DNA from: Leucocoprinus leucothites
Lineage: Eukaryota > Basidiomycota > Agaricomycetes > Agaricales > Agaricaceae
Reading direction: 5' to 3'
DNA length: 64,000 bases
Assembly (NCBI GenBank): GCA_013368445.1
Contig: JAACJO010000004.1
Coordinates: forward strand, 930,001-994,000
Under the pieces are notes generated by a model that made no database searches, was not told the DNA's origin, and saw nothing but the letters and a program-made list of their open reading frames with translations. The translations under genes were made by a program, and so were the position numbers. Numbering within the stretch: position 1 is the stretch's first letter; each line of letters starts with the position of its first letter. This document shows, one piece after another, positions 22,127 through 33,711 of the stretch.

Positions 22127-22739
22127 GTGTAACCGTGGAGAAATTAAGGGTGGGGACCTGGGCTAATGGACTGGTGAGGACGGCGCGATGGGGAGCGGAG
22201 GGTGGGGAACAGCTTGGCTTGTTTGTCAGGAGTTAAAGTGCCCGGTGTCCATAATGCGTGACTTCCCTTTTTCGGCGCCACTTCCGTCTATTAGACAAGT
22301 CGTCCCCATCTTCCTCTGCCTTGCTTGGGCCTCGTTGTTGCATTCATCCGACCCTGGGTAAGATTTTTTTAAATGTATTTCTTTGGGGTGAGCACGGTCC
22401 TGGGCGCACGTTGGCTAATAACCGCCGCCTCGTCCAGGCGTCTTCCGTTAGTCCTAAGTTGTTTATCCTTGTTGGGCACTTATGATGCGACACCTTCAAT
22501 CTTCACACGTGGAGTAAACCTCCAGACAGTTCTCGGCGGCAAGCTATTTTTGTAGCCCTCTCTTGCCCAAGTAAGCGTAACGTCGTTTGACCCGAGTCTG
22601 ATTCTATATTTCCGGACACAGATTATGAACATTATATACAGATACAGAGGCATACATGACAGGCTGCTAATCTATGTACAATGCTGTAGTCCAATGCAAC
22701 AGTGATAAAAACTGTAGGATATGGAGGGGCAGCAGATAA
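22127..22739. other. Intergenic: MAF1 promoter side
   Basis: 613 bp between the MAF1 start and the stop of the next minus-strand gene. Nothing coding is recognisable. Confidence 0.5.
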
Positions 22740-23851
22740 TTACTGCTTTTTGGAAGTATCACTGCTAGGGGATCCACTAGGAGGGTCATTATCAGGACCA
22801 TAGTATCTAAACATCGTCTTGCCCTTTCCCTGGCCCGTACCAGTGTCAAAACCTGAACGATATTTCTGTTTTCTACGACGGACACTCCAGGGAATCATAG
22901 TCACGCCTTCTTTGGCTGCCTCACTATCTGGTGATATGGCAATTCGGTCGGACGCAACAAATGGCGGGCAGAATTTCAAAGTTGGTGTAGGGATTGATGG
23001 GGCTGGTGCCGAAGTCGAGGCCGAGGAGGATTCTGGTGCAGAAGATTTTGGCTGGCTATCTTGAGATGGTTTAGGGTACAAGTGATCAACAGGAATCGGG
23101 TACGGGTTCGAGACCGCAGTAGTTGTAGTCAGAAATGACTGGGAGCGAGAACGAGGCCGGATATTCGACGTAGAAAAACTAGCCCCAGAACTAGAACTTG
23201 TACTTGGGTTTTCTGGAAAGGTGATATTATCTGAATACGTGATAGTGATAGTTAACCATGAAGCACTACTAGTTTGGTGATGGAGGGAATTGATAACTTG
23301 CCTGTGCCGCTTCTGAGACGCGCAGAAGATGAACTAGGGGCGAGCGTTCGCGCGTTTGATCGAGCACGAGGACGGTGGCCGCGATCGGCCCGCCCACTGG
23401 TACTCAGAACCGTCGCTTGTGCTGTTAGTGCAATTACAATAAAGTGAATTTGTCAGTTCGTTAAGCGAGCAGCACGTCAGACGCTCGAATGGGGTCATGG
23501 CGGCGTAGTAAATACGTACAAGGGAGTGGAGGCAGGTGATCTGGCATAAGCGGCGCTGGGAGACTAAAGGGCATTGGTGGTAATGCCGGAGGGTGCGAGC
23601 GAGACTGCGATATCACTGGTTGAGGGTTTGCTTGGAGAGAGGGAGAACCTGGTGGAGTAGATAGTAAGTCGTATGATCAGAATTCATATCGAGCGTTTAT
23701 GGGTGGAGTAAATTGACATACCACCGCTACCAGGTAATTCGGGCAAGACTATTTTGCCATCTTGTCGTCTCGGGAATAGCTCTGACGAGAGATGACATGC
23801 GGAGCAAAAGCAGAGTATATCTGGATTCTCTTGTGAAAACCTGCAGCGCAT
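22740..23851 (-). CDS. Unknown protein with Cys-rich N-terminus, 289 aa
   Basis: Not recognised. Four exons join in frame (23722-23851, 23520-23648, 23302-23421, 22740-23230). The first 40 residues contain a tight Cys/His group (MRCRFSQENPDILCFCSACH), which could be a small metal-binding knuckle with spacing C-x10-C-x-C-x2-C-H. The remaining sequence is Pro/Ser/Arg-rich and probably disordered (PPALPPMPFSLPAPLMP; ADRGHRPRARS), ending with a more ordered segment WSVRRRKQKYRSGFDTG and a polar tail. The third intron uses a GC donor (ACAG then GCAAGT, after 23302), and the join is supported by frame continuity. Pyrimidine-rich DNA lies immediately upstream on the coding strand. The start at 23851 is chosen because it gives the Cys cluster and a canonical GTATGT donor. 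It could be a transcription-related or adaptor protein, but nothing shows this. Confidence 0.55.
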
Positions 23852-25180
23852 TTTTTGCTGACCGAGAACGAACTTGAGGAGGGATCAACTTAAGAGGAGA
23901 AGGAAGGAGGAGAGAAGGGGGAAAGCGAGAGGGCGAGAGAGAACGAGACAAGGAAGAACGAGAGTGAGATGTAAACGAACGACAGTAAAGGGGCATGCCC
24001 TCTCTGGTTCTGACATCCTATTCATAAATCATTTCGGTGCGATTCCGAGTTTAGATCTGGTCTAGGAAGAGCTGTTGTTACATAGCGTCAGAGCCCATCT
24101 GGTGATTTGCGAAAAGCGAAGCCGACGACTCTCCCACAAGCGAATCAATGGTACCTGGCTGATGTGCAAAGGTTGGTTACAAGTCTGGAAAGTCTAATCA
24201 AATGTCCCTGAAGTTCATTACGCTCGAGTGCAGTGCAGGGAGGTGTCTTGTGCTCAGGGCTCCTGGATTGAGGGAGGCCGATTCGTAAAAATGCAAAGTG
24301 CGACTCTCGTGTCCGAGTCCTTGTGCTTTGTCCAGAATAGGTGATTAACTGAGAGGAGTTATGGGTAGAGAGCATGGCCAAGGGTTGATTCGGGCTTTAA
24401 AGTGAATGCCTCGGACTGAGATCCGAGAATGTTGGGCAGAACGGATCAGAGATTATTCGGCCCCGTATTAAAAACTCCGTGGAATGTGAATATAATCGTC
24501 AGCTGGAAAGATCGCAGAGTTTTATGAGATTCAGTTTTACGTGCGAAGAAAAAGAAAGCTGTACGTATGGGCGAGCTGGCAGTGGGTACGGGATGTAGGT
24601 GCCAACTGATATGTATTTCCTTTCCGCATCATATTCACACGTTTTGGCGGCGGCATCTGTCAAGCCACGACCTCAAGTTAATAGTTTCATTCTCGCTTTC
24701 CTTTTTGGCACAACTGCACCCGGACTTGGGTAAAAACGGGGAAATGGCCATTTCACCCTTGTACTTGCTTTATAAAACCACGAGAAACCCAGGGAAATTG
24801 GCGAAATGCCGTTTTGCGCTAGAAGCTCGAGCAATTGGAGATAACTGCATTTTTACTCGTGAATTGATAAGTGGAAAAAAATGGCAACTGAAATGCAGGA
24901 GCATAGAGAGCCTAGTTCGTTTTGCCCATGATCAGATTTCATATGCCCTGCAAGGAAAGCGATAGAAGACGCTGAAGACTCCTTGCCTGATCTGGCTGGA
25001 CTCGGAGCGGGGTCGGCTCTGGGAAAGTTGATGGGGTCACATGCTTTCTTTGATTCACGGGCTCACAACTCGTTAATCATATGCAAATTCGTCCTTGCTC
25101 GCCAACGCGTTCAAAAGCTCGTTCTTTCCCAGTTCACCCACACTTGCTCTTTCCCTCTCTTTACTATCACTTTGATCACT
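23852..25180. other. Intergenic between divergent genes, no gene seen
   Basis: 1.3 kb of shared upstream DNA between the Cys-rich protein (minus) and the SCP2 protein (plus). It contains a purine-rich run (about 23870-23960, gaggag/agaagg repeats). A plus-strand frame at 24567-24965 (132 codons) resembles nothing known and is not called. Confidence 0.45.
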
Positions 25181-25765
25181 ATGTCTGACGATATCAAGGT
25201 TCCTGGCTTCCAGGTCGGTTCATCTAACAATCCTTTGTGCTACAACTGGACTCAAGGAATTCATAATGGTCTAGTCTTCTGATCTCATTGCTAGCCTCCA
25301 ATCTGGCTTTGCAAAGATCAGCGATTCAGAGAAGCAGGATCTTATCAAAAAGGTATGGAAACACTTCACTATTATTCATTTCCGCTTTGTCCCTGATCAT
25401 GAGTTGTCCTGTCTCTTTTAGACCAATGGCATTTTCGAGCTCCAAGTCACCAAAGACGGACAAACTGCCACCTGGACTATCGACGCAAAGAAGACCGGAT
25501 CGGTTTACAAAGGAAAGGCTTCGCCCAAAGCCGACGTCACAATCATACTTGCTGATGACGTACTCGTTGACTTGGCGAATGAAAAGGCAAGTCTTCACCC
25601 TCGTTTTCTTTTCATCTTCTTGGCCTCCGTCTCATGGTTTTTATCATCCAGCTCAACGGCCAGAAGGCATTCATGACCGGCAAACTGAAGACACGGGGTA
25701 ACATCATGCTTGCGACAAAGCTTGACAATGTCCTTAAGACTGCGAAAGCTAAAGCTAAGCTCTGA
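25181..25765 (+). CDS. Stand-alone SCP2 sterol-carrier domain protein
   Basis: Small lipid-binding protein of the SCP2 family, which carries fatty acyl-CoA and sterols and is usually peroxisomal or cytosolic. Four exons (25181-25213, 25275-25352, 25422-25586, 25652-25765) give 129 residues, the size of single-domain fungal SCP2. The fold's conserved stretches are visible: NGIFELQVTKDGQTATWTID, ASPKADVTIILADD and LNGQKAFMTGKLKTRGNIMLATKLDNVLK. The C-terminus AKAKAKL resembles a PTS1 peroxisomal signal (AKL as the last three residues), which fits a peroxisomal matrix location. The third intron has a GC donor (AAG then GCAAGT at 25587). Intron 1 has the weak donor GTCGGT. The start codon is the first ATG after a pyrimidine-rich leader. 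Confidence 0.92.
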
Positions 25766-26057
25766 AGTAGCCAGCGATATACCCCGCATCCATCTCTACT
25801 TATCCCTGCTTGACACTTTTCACGACCTCACATCACGCCATGCTTCCCACTTCCCTAATGGCGGTTGTTCATTTTATTTAGAAGTTTAAATTAGAGTGGT
25901 GTGTATTATATTTGTGGTGGGAAATATGGCACCACGAAATCTACTCCAGAGTATTGAATTACAGCACAATTCGAAAGATACAAGGTAATGACCGAATGCC
26001 GCCGTGAACATAGGTACGTAGGCGAGGGGTGCGAACGCCAATGGAATGAGCCAAGAT

Positions 26058-29057
26058 TCAAAACATGCCACTGAAAAGCCCTCGTTGTCTTCGTGGCTGG
26101 GGTTGAGGGTCCGAGCGAAGAGTCGAGAGGCTGTTCAATTGCTTCATTACCTCCTCCAACTTTTCTTTCCGTTCTTGAAGATCAAGATGCCGCCGCACAA
26201 TAGGGTTTTCCCTCGCAAAGGCGATAATTTCCTTCCGGTCCAGGTCATATAACAACCGCGAGTCAATTTCTCGAGGAAACTATGAGGCATGTCATTGGTC
26301 AATCAAGTTTTTGGGGTGCGAATGGATAATATGGTCACCTGGTAGAAAAATTGATCTAGCAGCTCAATGTTAATGAACATCGCGGAAGTATATGCAAGCT
26401 TGTCGGCGACGACGTTGAGGAATGCCTCTGGGCAAAAGACTTCACTTTGAGGACCTGCACGACATCGAGGAGATTTAAGAGCGGCCAGGCGTAGCTTGAG
26501 GATGCCAAGTCTATCATTGTACATTAACGCATATCGAGCTGAAACAGGAGTCAATAAAAAGCTGCGATGATGATATTATTCCAATGCTTACCATCAACAA
26601 TCTGCGCGGGAGGATAACGATACGATTCAGGTGTGACTTCATTCGACTCAACCTTCCCGTTGCCACCCTCTTCTTCAGGAGTAAGAACAACAGCCTTTGC
26701 AGCCTTCCGCTCCTCCTCCAGTTTCTTCACATAACCCATCAACGCATTCAGCCTCCGGCCCCCTCCAACCTTCTTTGTAATATCCTTCAATTTCGTTTGG
26801 CACGCCTCCACCTCCTTCTCAAATAAATCAATCGCCTGTTGTCTGCCCTGCTCCCACTCCCTCGGCTCGACCTCCACATCGTATTTGTACGGCTTAATAC
26901 AATTCTCAACCTGGTCAGACGTAACCCCTATTCGGTCACGAAGGATATTGTGAGAGAATTCGATTAACCGCTCAGCGGCCCGTGGATGGTGGTTAAAGGG
27001 CTCGCCAAGAGCGATAGAATCAATGAGCGCCCGCAATCCATCGGCAACGAGTAGCGTGGAATCCCTACCCACACCCGACTTTGTGAGAAGGCTCGATGCC
27101 GCTTCAAGCTTGTGCCTCCAATACGGATCAACGTCTTCAGGTTTGAGTTTCGGATTTGACCCAATTTGACCTAACTCTGCAGTTTTCTTGTCCAACCAGT
27201 ATAGTTGCTCCAAAACGTCCATGACCTTATCATCCAGCATTTCTTTGAGTTTTGCGCGGATAACAGGTCGGCGGAATTGCTGAGTGAATTCTTTGAATCG
27301 ATGTTTGAGCATGTCCATGGTTTCGGCGACGTATGACTCCGCTGTGATGCGACGATCGTTATATTGAACTTTAAATTGGTAAGTCGCTTCTTCAAGCTCC
27401 AGCTGAACAGCATTCGTAATGCCGTGTAATGAAGATGCCATGGATGACTCAAGTACTTCCATGAGCCGGCGGCGAAGGGTGTCTGTACCGACCATGAGCT
27501 GCGATGAACTGCCAAACACATCTTGGTGTTGGGTAAAATAGCTGTTTTCCGCCCCTCTTGCAACTACCGCTTCCGAGGATTCATTGAGAACCTTCTTAGC
27601 GACAACACCAACGTAACCGAGGTGCAAAGGATATCGATTACCACCGAGTATTGTAGCTCCTGCCTCTGGTGGAACTAAGTCCATTTTGGTGATAACACCG
27701 ATAGTTCTCAACCCCAGTGGGTCAATCTTGCGACTTGCCCTTAGTGCAGGGGAGTTGGCCAAATCAACATCGGCGGCACACACGGCGAGGATGATATTGG
27801 GCTCCCGAATGTATTTTTCGCAAAGCCCTGAAATCTTCTCCTTCAGTGTTTCGGGTTGGTCCAATGACGAAATTTGGACATAGCCTGGCAGATCAATGAG
27901 GGTCAGGTCGGGAACGTTAGGTGAATATATTCGGAGGTCAATGGGATCATTGGAAACACATTCGGATGCAGGGACGGCGAGGTTCAGGTCGGTGAGGGTA
28001 CGTTGAATGTCGGCAAAGTTGGTGATTTTTCCCATGCCGAGTCCAGGGAACTCCCCGTATTCAACTGGATGTTGACCGTTCTTGGCTGGTGTATGAATTA
28101 GGGTGAGCTCAATGGGACGGCGGGTGACCATGTTGTTTCCCCTGAGCAGCTGTCAGTCAAGGTTTCGAAAGAAATACGTTGGCACGGACTTTGGTAAGAA
28201 TTCATGTCCAACGATAGCTTCCAACACCGAGCTCTTCCCTGAACTCTGACTACCAATCACAACAATACTCGGTAACTTGAGGGCGTCGCTTTGGTCTATG
28301 CTCAACAGCATGCTTCTGATTTCAATCAATTTCTTGGTTAAGTGCATGAGACCATTCTGTCGCACTTCTTCCGACATATCCTGCTTTGAATCAGAAGGTG
28401 ATGACATGACTGCTCCTATGAGCGCAGCGATAGCAGCCTCCTCTTTAGGTGACCGACCCTTCCGGTGGTTCTGTTCCTCGTCTTGCTCATGCTTGTTTCT
28501 GTCCGCACGCTCGCCCGAGAAAAGGGCCTTGAGAAACTGTGGTGTCTCGATAGAAGGAAGTTGGATCTCTGATACAGCAGCCTTGACGGATGAAAAGCCG
28601 CCAGAGGCGCTTTCAAAAATGTCTTGAGCTGTTTCTTGCGCCGTATTGATCCATCCGTTGGTGGTCTTTCGGACCTCTTCGTATCAATTAGTTCCACGGT
28701 AATACAAGAGAGCAAGGCACGCGCACCTTCGAATTTATAGTTCGCATACCCAAGCCCACCTGCTCCGACAGTTGCACCAGCTATTGGTACCCTAAAAGCA
28801 CGAAGCACGAAGCGCGGTATTGATGTATACGATATATGTCTCGCCTGGACGGCTCGAATGGATGCAAGAGAATTTGTCGTGTAACGCCTCCGAAGCGAAT
28901 TGGAGGCAAGGAAGGTGTTGGAGGTGTACTGTCGGCGCCCTAACCGAGTAGCTTCTAGGAGACGCCTGGAAAGCATTGGCGTATCTTTCAGTCCATATGT
29001 AACTGTCTTTGGATTCGAAAAGGCGCCAGGAAGCCGTTTCTTGAAGGATGAAATCAT
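26058..29057 (-). CDS. MGM1: Mitochondrial dynamin-like GTPase MGM1 (OPA1)
   Basis: Inner-membrane dynamin that fuses mitochondrial inner membranes and shapes cristae. Five exons (28727-29057, 28190-28676, 26592-28141, 26339-26538, 26058-26279) give 929 residues, the usual size. The N-terminus is Arg/Ser-rich without acids, as a mitochondrial presequence, followed by a hydrophobic segment (about 90-105, [18 protein letters not shown]). The GTPase has G1 GSQSSGKSS (about 252-260), switch/G3 [10 protein letters not shown], and G4 VITKMDL. The middle/stalk region and a C-terminal effector-like helix ([17 protein letters not shown]) follow. A long 1550-nt exon carries most of the GTPase and stalk. 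It is transcribed away from the aldolase gene, with a 241-bp gap holding CCAAT and CACGTG elements. Confidence 0.95.
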
Positions 29058-29298
29058 GGCGGAGACATGAGAAACAAGAGAATAAACGTTCGGAATATCG
29101 AATTCGTAAACTCGCCGTGCCGGACCACGTGGATTGTGGGAAAGTGATTGACCAATGACGAAATCTAAATCAATCTAAGCAAGTATGTTTTTTGCAGCTG
29201 ACCCAAGTTCTATTATTATTATCTCTTCATCGATGGCCGTATGCACCTACAATATCAAGTGAGAAATAAGCCCTTCTGGTTTCCTTCTCTTTCACATC
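29058..29298. promoter_or_regulatory. Bidirectional promoter, MGM1 / aldolase
   Basis: 241 bp separate the divergent start codons at 29057 and 29299. It contains CACGTG at 29126-29131 (bHLH-type palindrome) and CCAAT at 29152-29156 (HAP-complex site, common in mitochondrial gene promoters). The motif matches are exact, but their use is inferred. Confidence 0.5.
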
Positions 29299-30423
29299 AT
29301 GTCTGCAGCTCCACCGCCTGGAATCTACGTCCCAGCCGTCATTTTCTTTGACGAAAATGAGGACTTACACGTCCCTCATATTCAGGCGCATGTCCTCCGC
29401 CTTGCTCGAGTCAGCCAATTCCTTCTTGAACCTGATCCCTGGTTGATGTGGCTTATAGGGAGGGGTAACTGGAATTTTAGTACAGGGATCTAACGGAGAA
29501 GCTCAACACCTGTAAGACCCTCCGAGATGACAGTTGATGTACTATTCAGGATAGATCGTATAGGTCACCCGACGAGAGGAAAAAGGCTATCAAGATAACT
29601 CGGGAGACTTTAGACAAGAATGGTTTCCAAAACGTCCTTGTAATCGCAGGCACTGGTGCCCAGTCAACTCGGGAGACTATTCGACTCTGTGTAGACGCGA
29701 AGGAGGCAGGGGCTTCACATGCCCTGGTGCTCACTCCTTCTGTATGGCCAAAGTCGATGACTCAGGAGAACATCATTCAGTTTCACACACAGGTGAATAT
29801 CAGAATAGGTTATTTGTTAGAACTTGTTCTGAACAGCTTGCTAGGTCGCTGATGCCTCTCCTATTCCAACCATGATCTACAATTTTCCGACAGTCACCGC
29901 TGGCCTGGACCTTGATTCAGAGCTCATTGGGAAACTCGCCACTCATCCCAATATAGTCGGTACTAAGCTTTCTTGCGGCAACATAGGCAAAATCCATCGC
30001 TTAACATCACGTTTTTCCTCATCCGAATTTGCCGTTTACGCTGGCCGAAGCGATGCCTGCCTCTTTGGCCTTCTTGGGGGGAGTGCAGGCGCTATTGCAG
30101 CCTTGGTCAACCTCTTTCCTAGACTGCATGTAAGGATGTACAAGCTTTTCGAGGAGGGAAATATCAAAGAGGCGATGAAATCACAGGCAGGCCTCAGTCA
30201 TGGTGATTGGGCAATTTCCAAGCTTGGAGGTGTTGCTGGTGTGAAGGCTTTTATCGCAGCAAACTTTGACTATGGTAATCCCAGTGTCCGTAGACCGTTA
30301 CAGGTAGTCAATATCGAGCCCTACCACCCTGGTAGTCCATCGCAGGCAGGCGGTACTGGGCCCTGTTGTTGTGGTACTCCCGAGGAGATCTTATTGTGTC
30401 TTCTCAAGCTGGAACAAGCCTGA
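29299..30423 (+). CDS. Dihydrodipicolinate synthase/N-acetylneuraminate lyase family aldolase
   Basis: TIM-barrel class I aldolase related to DHDPS and 4-hydroxy-2-oxoglutarate aldolase. Four exons (29299-29409, 29459-29511, 29564-29792, 29845-30423) give 323 residues. Motifs: GIYVPAVIFFDENEDL at the N-terminus, the substrate-binding GILVQGSNGEAQHLS (GxxGE equivalent GSNGE), the catalytic Tyr in MIYNFP (about Y143) and the Schiff-base Lys in IVGTKLSC (about K172), then YAGRSD. Basidiomycetes make lysine by the alpha-aminoadipate route, so true DHDPS activity is unlikely; hydroxyproline/4-hydroxy-2-oxoglutarate breakdown or another pyruvate-dependent aldol reaction is more plausible. The exact substrate cannot be read from the sequence. 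A late CCC run (GPCCCGTPEE) near the C-terminus is unusual for the family. Confidence 0.88.
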
Positions 30424-31265
30424 AAGTAGGATGAGTGAAATATTGTAGCCGGCGATGTACAATTGAATACAAATGTAGTCACCCTTCCTACGTAGCATTA
30501 TACCGAATTGCTCCGACTTAGGTGATATTCCTTGCATCAAACATACCAAAGTTTGAAAAGTTGTTATTGGTAGTCGAACGTTACATTATTTCTCTGGATC
30601 AATGGCATCCGATACTCTGTTGTTAGTCGCGTATAACGAAGAATTCGCCAAATCATTTCCCTACGAACTCACACCGGGCAAGCGACATTATTATGTACGC
30701 TTGAACTTTTACTGTAAGCTCTAGAACTGCTAATGGAGTCTCCGTAGTGCTTATTACATTTTGATGAAGATTGTAATACTGTGCAGGTGAATCGCAATTT
30801 CTCAATGCAGTGTTGGCCAAAAGTTGTTAATTTGGGGTTCACCAGACGTCGTTCAAGGGATTTGATTCAGATCTATCGAAACGTCTTTTTAAACAAAAAT
30901 CCCCTTGGTTCTACGCACCTTTCCTCTCATTTTCCAATCCATTGTCGATCGCATCCTGGGTAGCTGAGACCATCGTGGTCCCGAACGGTGCGACTATTTA
31001 CCAAAATCGGGGAAACCTGCTCAGGTTATCAAAAGACACCAGGTGATGCTTCGAATACGTTCTCGCAAGAGAGTGTCGATGATAACTATGCCCAGTAGTA
31101 AAGAGTAAAAGACTGAGACGTGTCAACTATTGGCGAGTCCTGATAATACATGAAGTGGATGCATAGGTATTCGTGACGAAGGCAAGCATAGATTACGAGC
31201 ATAATCCATGTTGGGATAGTCATGATAATCTCTGAGCGCCAGGGTTTGGTGGACTCGGTGGATCG
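30424..31265. other. Intergenic between convergent genes, no gene seen
   Basis: 842 bp between the aldolase stop and the 3' end of the DUF6533-like gene. No recognisable coding or RNA features. Confidence 0.5.
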
Positions 31266-33278
31266 TCAAAACGATTCCAATATCTTCCTCTGATATTTGT
31301 TCGCGTCATTTACAAACCTCTCTTCTTCCGCCGGGATGTGACCATACAGCAACTCTACGGCCGTGTCGCTCGTTGCATCACTCCTCGTTCTGCCTCGTGC
31401 GCTCGGGGTTAGCAGCGTAACTTGACTATCGGCGGTAGTGTATATTATCCACAAAGTTCGTAACACAAAGACCCGAAGAGCCGTGCATGAAACAAAAAGA
31501 GATTGGAATATGATCAGCTTCTCACGCTCACGGAGACCGCGAGGAGAAGGCAGGAGACGCAGGAGCGTACCTGGGCGTTCCACCTAACTGCTGCAAGAGG
31601 ACCTCTCCGTTTGAGATGCACTCCGAATCATTGAGAGAGAATGTTGTGTCCATCATGGTTGTTAGAGTGTTTGGCCGAAAGTTCCGGTTTGAAGTGATTA
31701 GAGGATCACGAAGGTTCAGTATCAGCCGTGAAACCATAACTGACGATAGTCTGCCGTGGGTAACTCGGTCAGTAAACGGCGTTGAAATAGCAAGGTTTCT
31801 GATCATCAGAAATTGAAGAGTGTTGGGCGGGTTTGAAGGGCGGATATATAAAGATAGACGGAGATAGATAGCTTACACATTCGTCAGACTGGCTGTGATT
31901 CCCTTGTCATACTCCTGATGATAACAGCAACAGTCAAATTATTTTTAGGATTGTCACTGAAGAAGTGGATACCGACAGGCATGATCTGTAACGGTCATTA
32001 AGGGTGGGTCAGAGCATCCTCATGAAAAGTGAGCGAATGGGCACACACAAAGAAGGATACAACAACTGAAAGAGTTAATAGCACCATAACGCTGGGGTTA
32101 ATTTTGAGTTTGTAAGAGTGATGACGGGTGCCTCGTATCCGTACCCGAAATAGATTGATCCTATTCAGAGGATGGGATGTGAGGTGTGCGACAGTGGAAA
32201 ACTGATATATTAACTTACCATCCCTAAGAAGAATGTGGAGTAGTGTGGTGTCTTGGTGGAACTCATCTTCTTTCCACCGTGATATTGATTTATGAACGGT
32301 CATCAGAAAAACCGTCAGGTCAAACAGAAGCATCCCTATCCAAGCACCGGCGTAGTCTGGGGAGAAATTGAAAACCGGGATGTAGGGGAAGAGTAGAAAG
32401 CACGAACGAGATGCACTGCAACAAATGAGCACTTAATGTAAATCCTAGGTCAAAACAGACTTACTCTTCTTGAGATAAAGGTAATAGACAACCTGTCGGG
32501 GTGTACTGCTCATTAGGTTCCAAGGACAGGGACAGGCTATGAAGAGCCCACTAATTGGGCTGTGAGCAGGAGTCACCGGGTTGTCAGACATAGAGGCTCA
32601 CAAGTCCAAATCCAATGACCACGAGGCCGAGAATAGTGAGTGGATATAGAACCCGACGTCTGCGCCCATAAAGAGCGTAAGTCCTGCACGAAAGTGCGAC
32701 TGGCGAAAGTCAAGATTCAGAGCGATTCAGATGCTGCCAAGTCTAGAAGCTCACTTCCAGCGACGATTTGAATCAAACCAGCTAAATATTGGTGGTATTT
32801 CAGAAGGTTACGGCAACTGAATGCCCGACAATTAGCACAAGCCGATGATTAGGAGGGCATGTGCGCAACTTACGCCTGTAGATTGTGTTAGTAACTTTCA
32901 GAAAATGGACTGGGTGAGGCTTACCTGGTTTTGTTCGGAAGACAGCGATAATACATATCTTCCGAAGAGAACTGGAACATGTCCAAGAAGGGTACCATAT
33001 CTGTTCAGGTAGAACACTACATTTATTACAGTGAATTTTTTGGCGGGCCAGATAAACTGGATTTCGTTGTTTAGGGTCAAGAGGTAGTCATAGTAGAGGA
33101 TGACTGCTCGTCCTGCGTTAGTAGCTCAGAGGTATCCTAAAACGGGCACTAGTTACCATAGGCGGGTAATGAAGTATATGTAGCTTGCTGTCTGATTGAT
33201 AGTTGAGCGTCTTCGATTCATGATCAACTGAAAGGCAGCACATACATTTGTTCTTGGATTGAAGCAGCCAGTGCATAA
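31266..33278 (-). CDS. Seven-helix membrane protein, DUF6533-like (basidiomycete family)
   Basis: Hypothetical integral membrane protein of a family greatly expanded in mushroom fungi; function unknown. Clear exons: 33157-33210, 32925-33112 (AVILYYDYLLTLNNEIQFIW, the N-terminal DUF6533-like core), 32755-32816, 32602-32699 (IALSCRTYALYGRRRRVL), 32465-32550, 32219-32415 (IGMLLFDLTVFLMTVHKS with LLHILLRDG) and last exon 31266-31425. The segment 31571-31800 (VSRLILNLRDP) belongs near the C-terminus. Exons between about 32160 and 31800 could not be joined with confidence. Two oddities are needed to keep the frame: a 2-nt exon GC at 32874-32875, and a 35-nt first intron after exon 33248-33278. The start codon is therefore uncertain. 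It diverges from GPI1. Confidence 0.65.
32874..32875 (-). other. Possible 2-nt micro-exon in the DUF6533-like gene
   Basis: On the minus strand the sequence reads CTACAG-GC-GTAAGT, a full acceptor, two bases and a full donor. Inserting GC between exon 32925-33112 (phase 0) and exon 32755-32816 (needs two preceding bases) restores the frame and gives NQACRNLL, which matches the Cys position typical of the family. Confidence 0.35.
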
Positions 33279-33711
33279 TGGTCGGTGTGGGGTTCCATCG
33301 ACTGTCCGACCTCAGACAAGACAGGACATGGACGGCGTGAGGAAAGATACGTCAGGATGAAGTCTTAAGGAGCGAACTTTGCCATGAGAGTGACGATCTG
33401 ATGTGAGAGATGGGTTCTTGCGAGGGTCCTCAGGGGAAACCCAGTAACCGACTAAAATGGGAGGACCAGGTGAGATCATCAAAGACAACGTGTTGATTTT
33501 CAGAGGCAGACCATCGACCGCCCAAGCCTCAATGATGTGCTATGAAGAGCATTGATCGATTTCAGACATGCAGAGGACAGCTAGATACTCGAGTGCATAT
33601 GCAGTGTGAAGGTTGCATTCATCAAATTGATGAAGTCGGCGAGTCCTTGAATATGTTATTAATAACTCCATTTGGTCGTTGATACAGATTGAACATCACG
33701 TGCGCCATTTT
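33279..33711. promoter_or_regulatory. Shared upstream region, DUF6533-like gene / GPI1
   Basis: 433 bp between divergent start codons. No clear TATA or other named element; cat-rich and AT-rich tracts near 33540-33670. No gene is seen. Confidence 0.4.

Noticed and set aside
24567..24965. Plus-strand frame of 132 codons upstream of the SCP2 gene
   Set aside because: Composition is not protein-like in any clear way and there is no similarity to known families; it lies in promoter DNA of two divergent genes.
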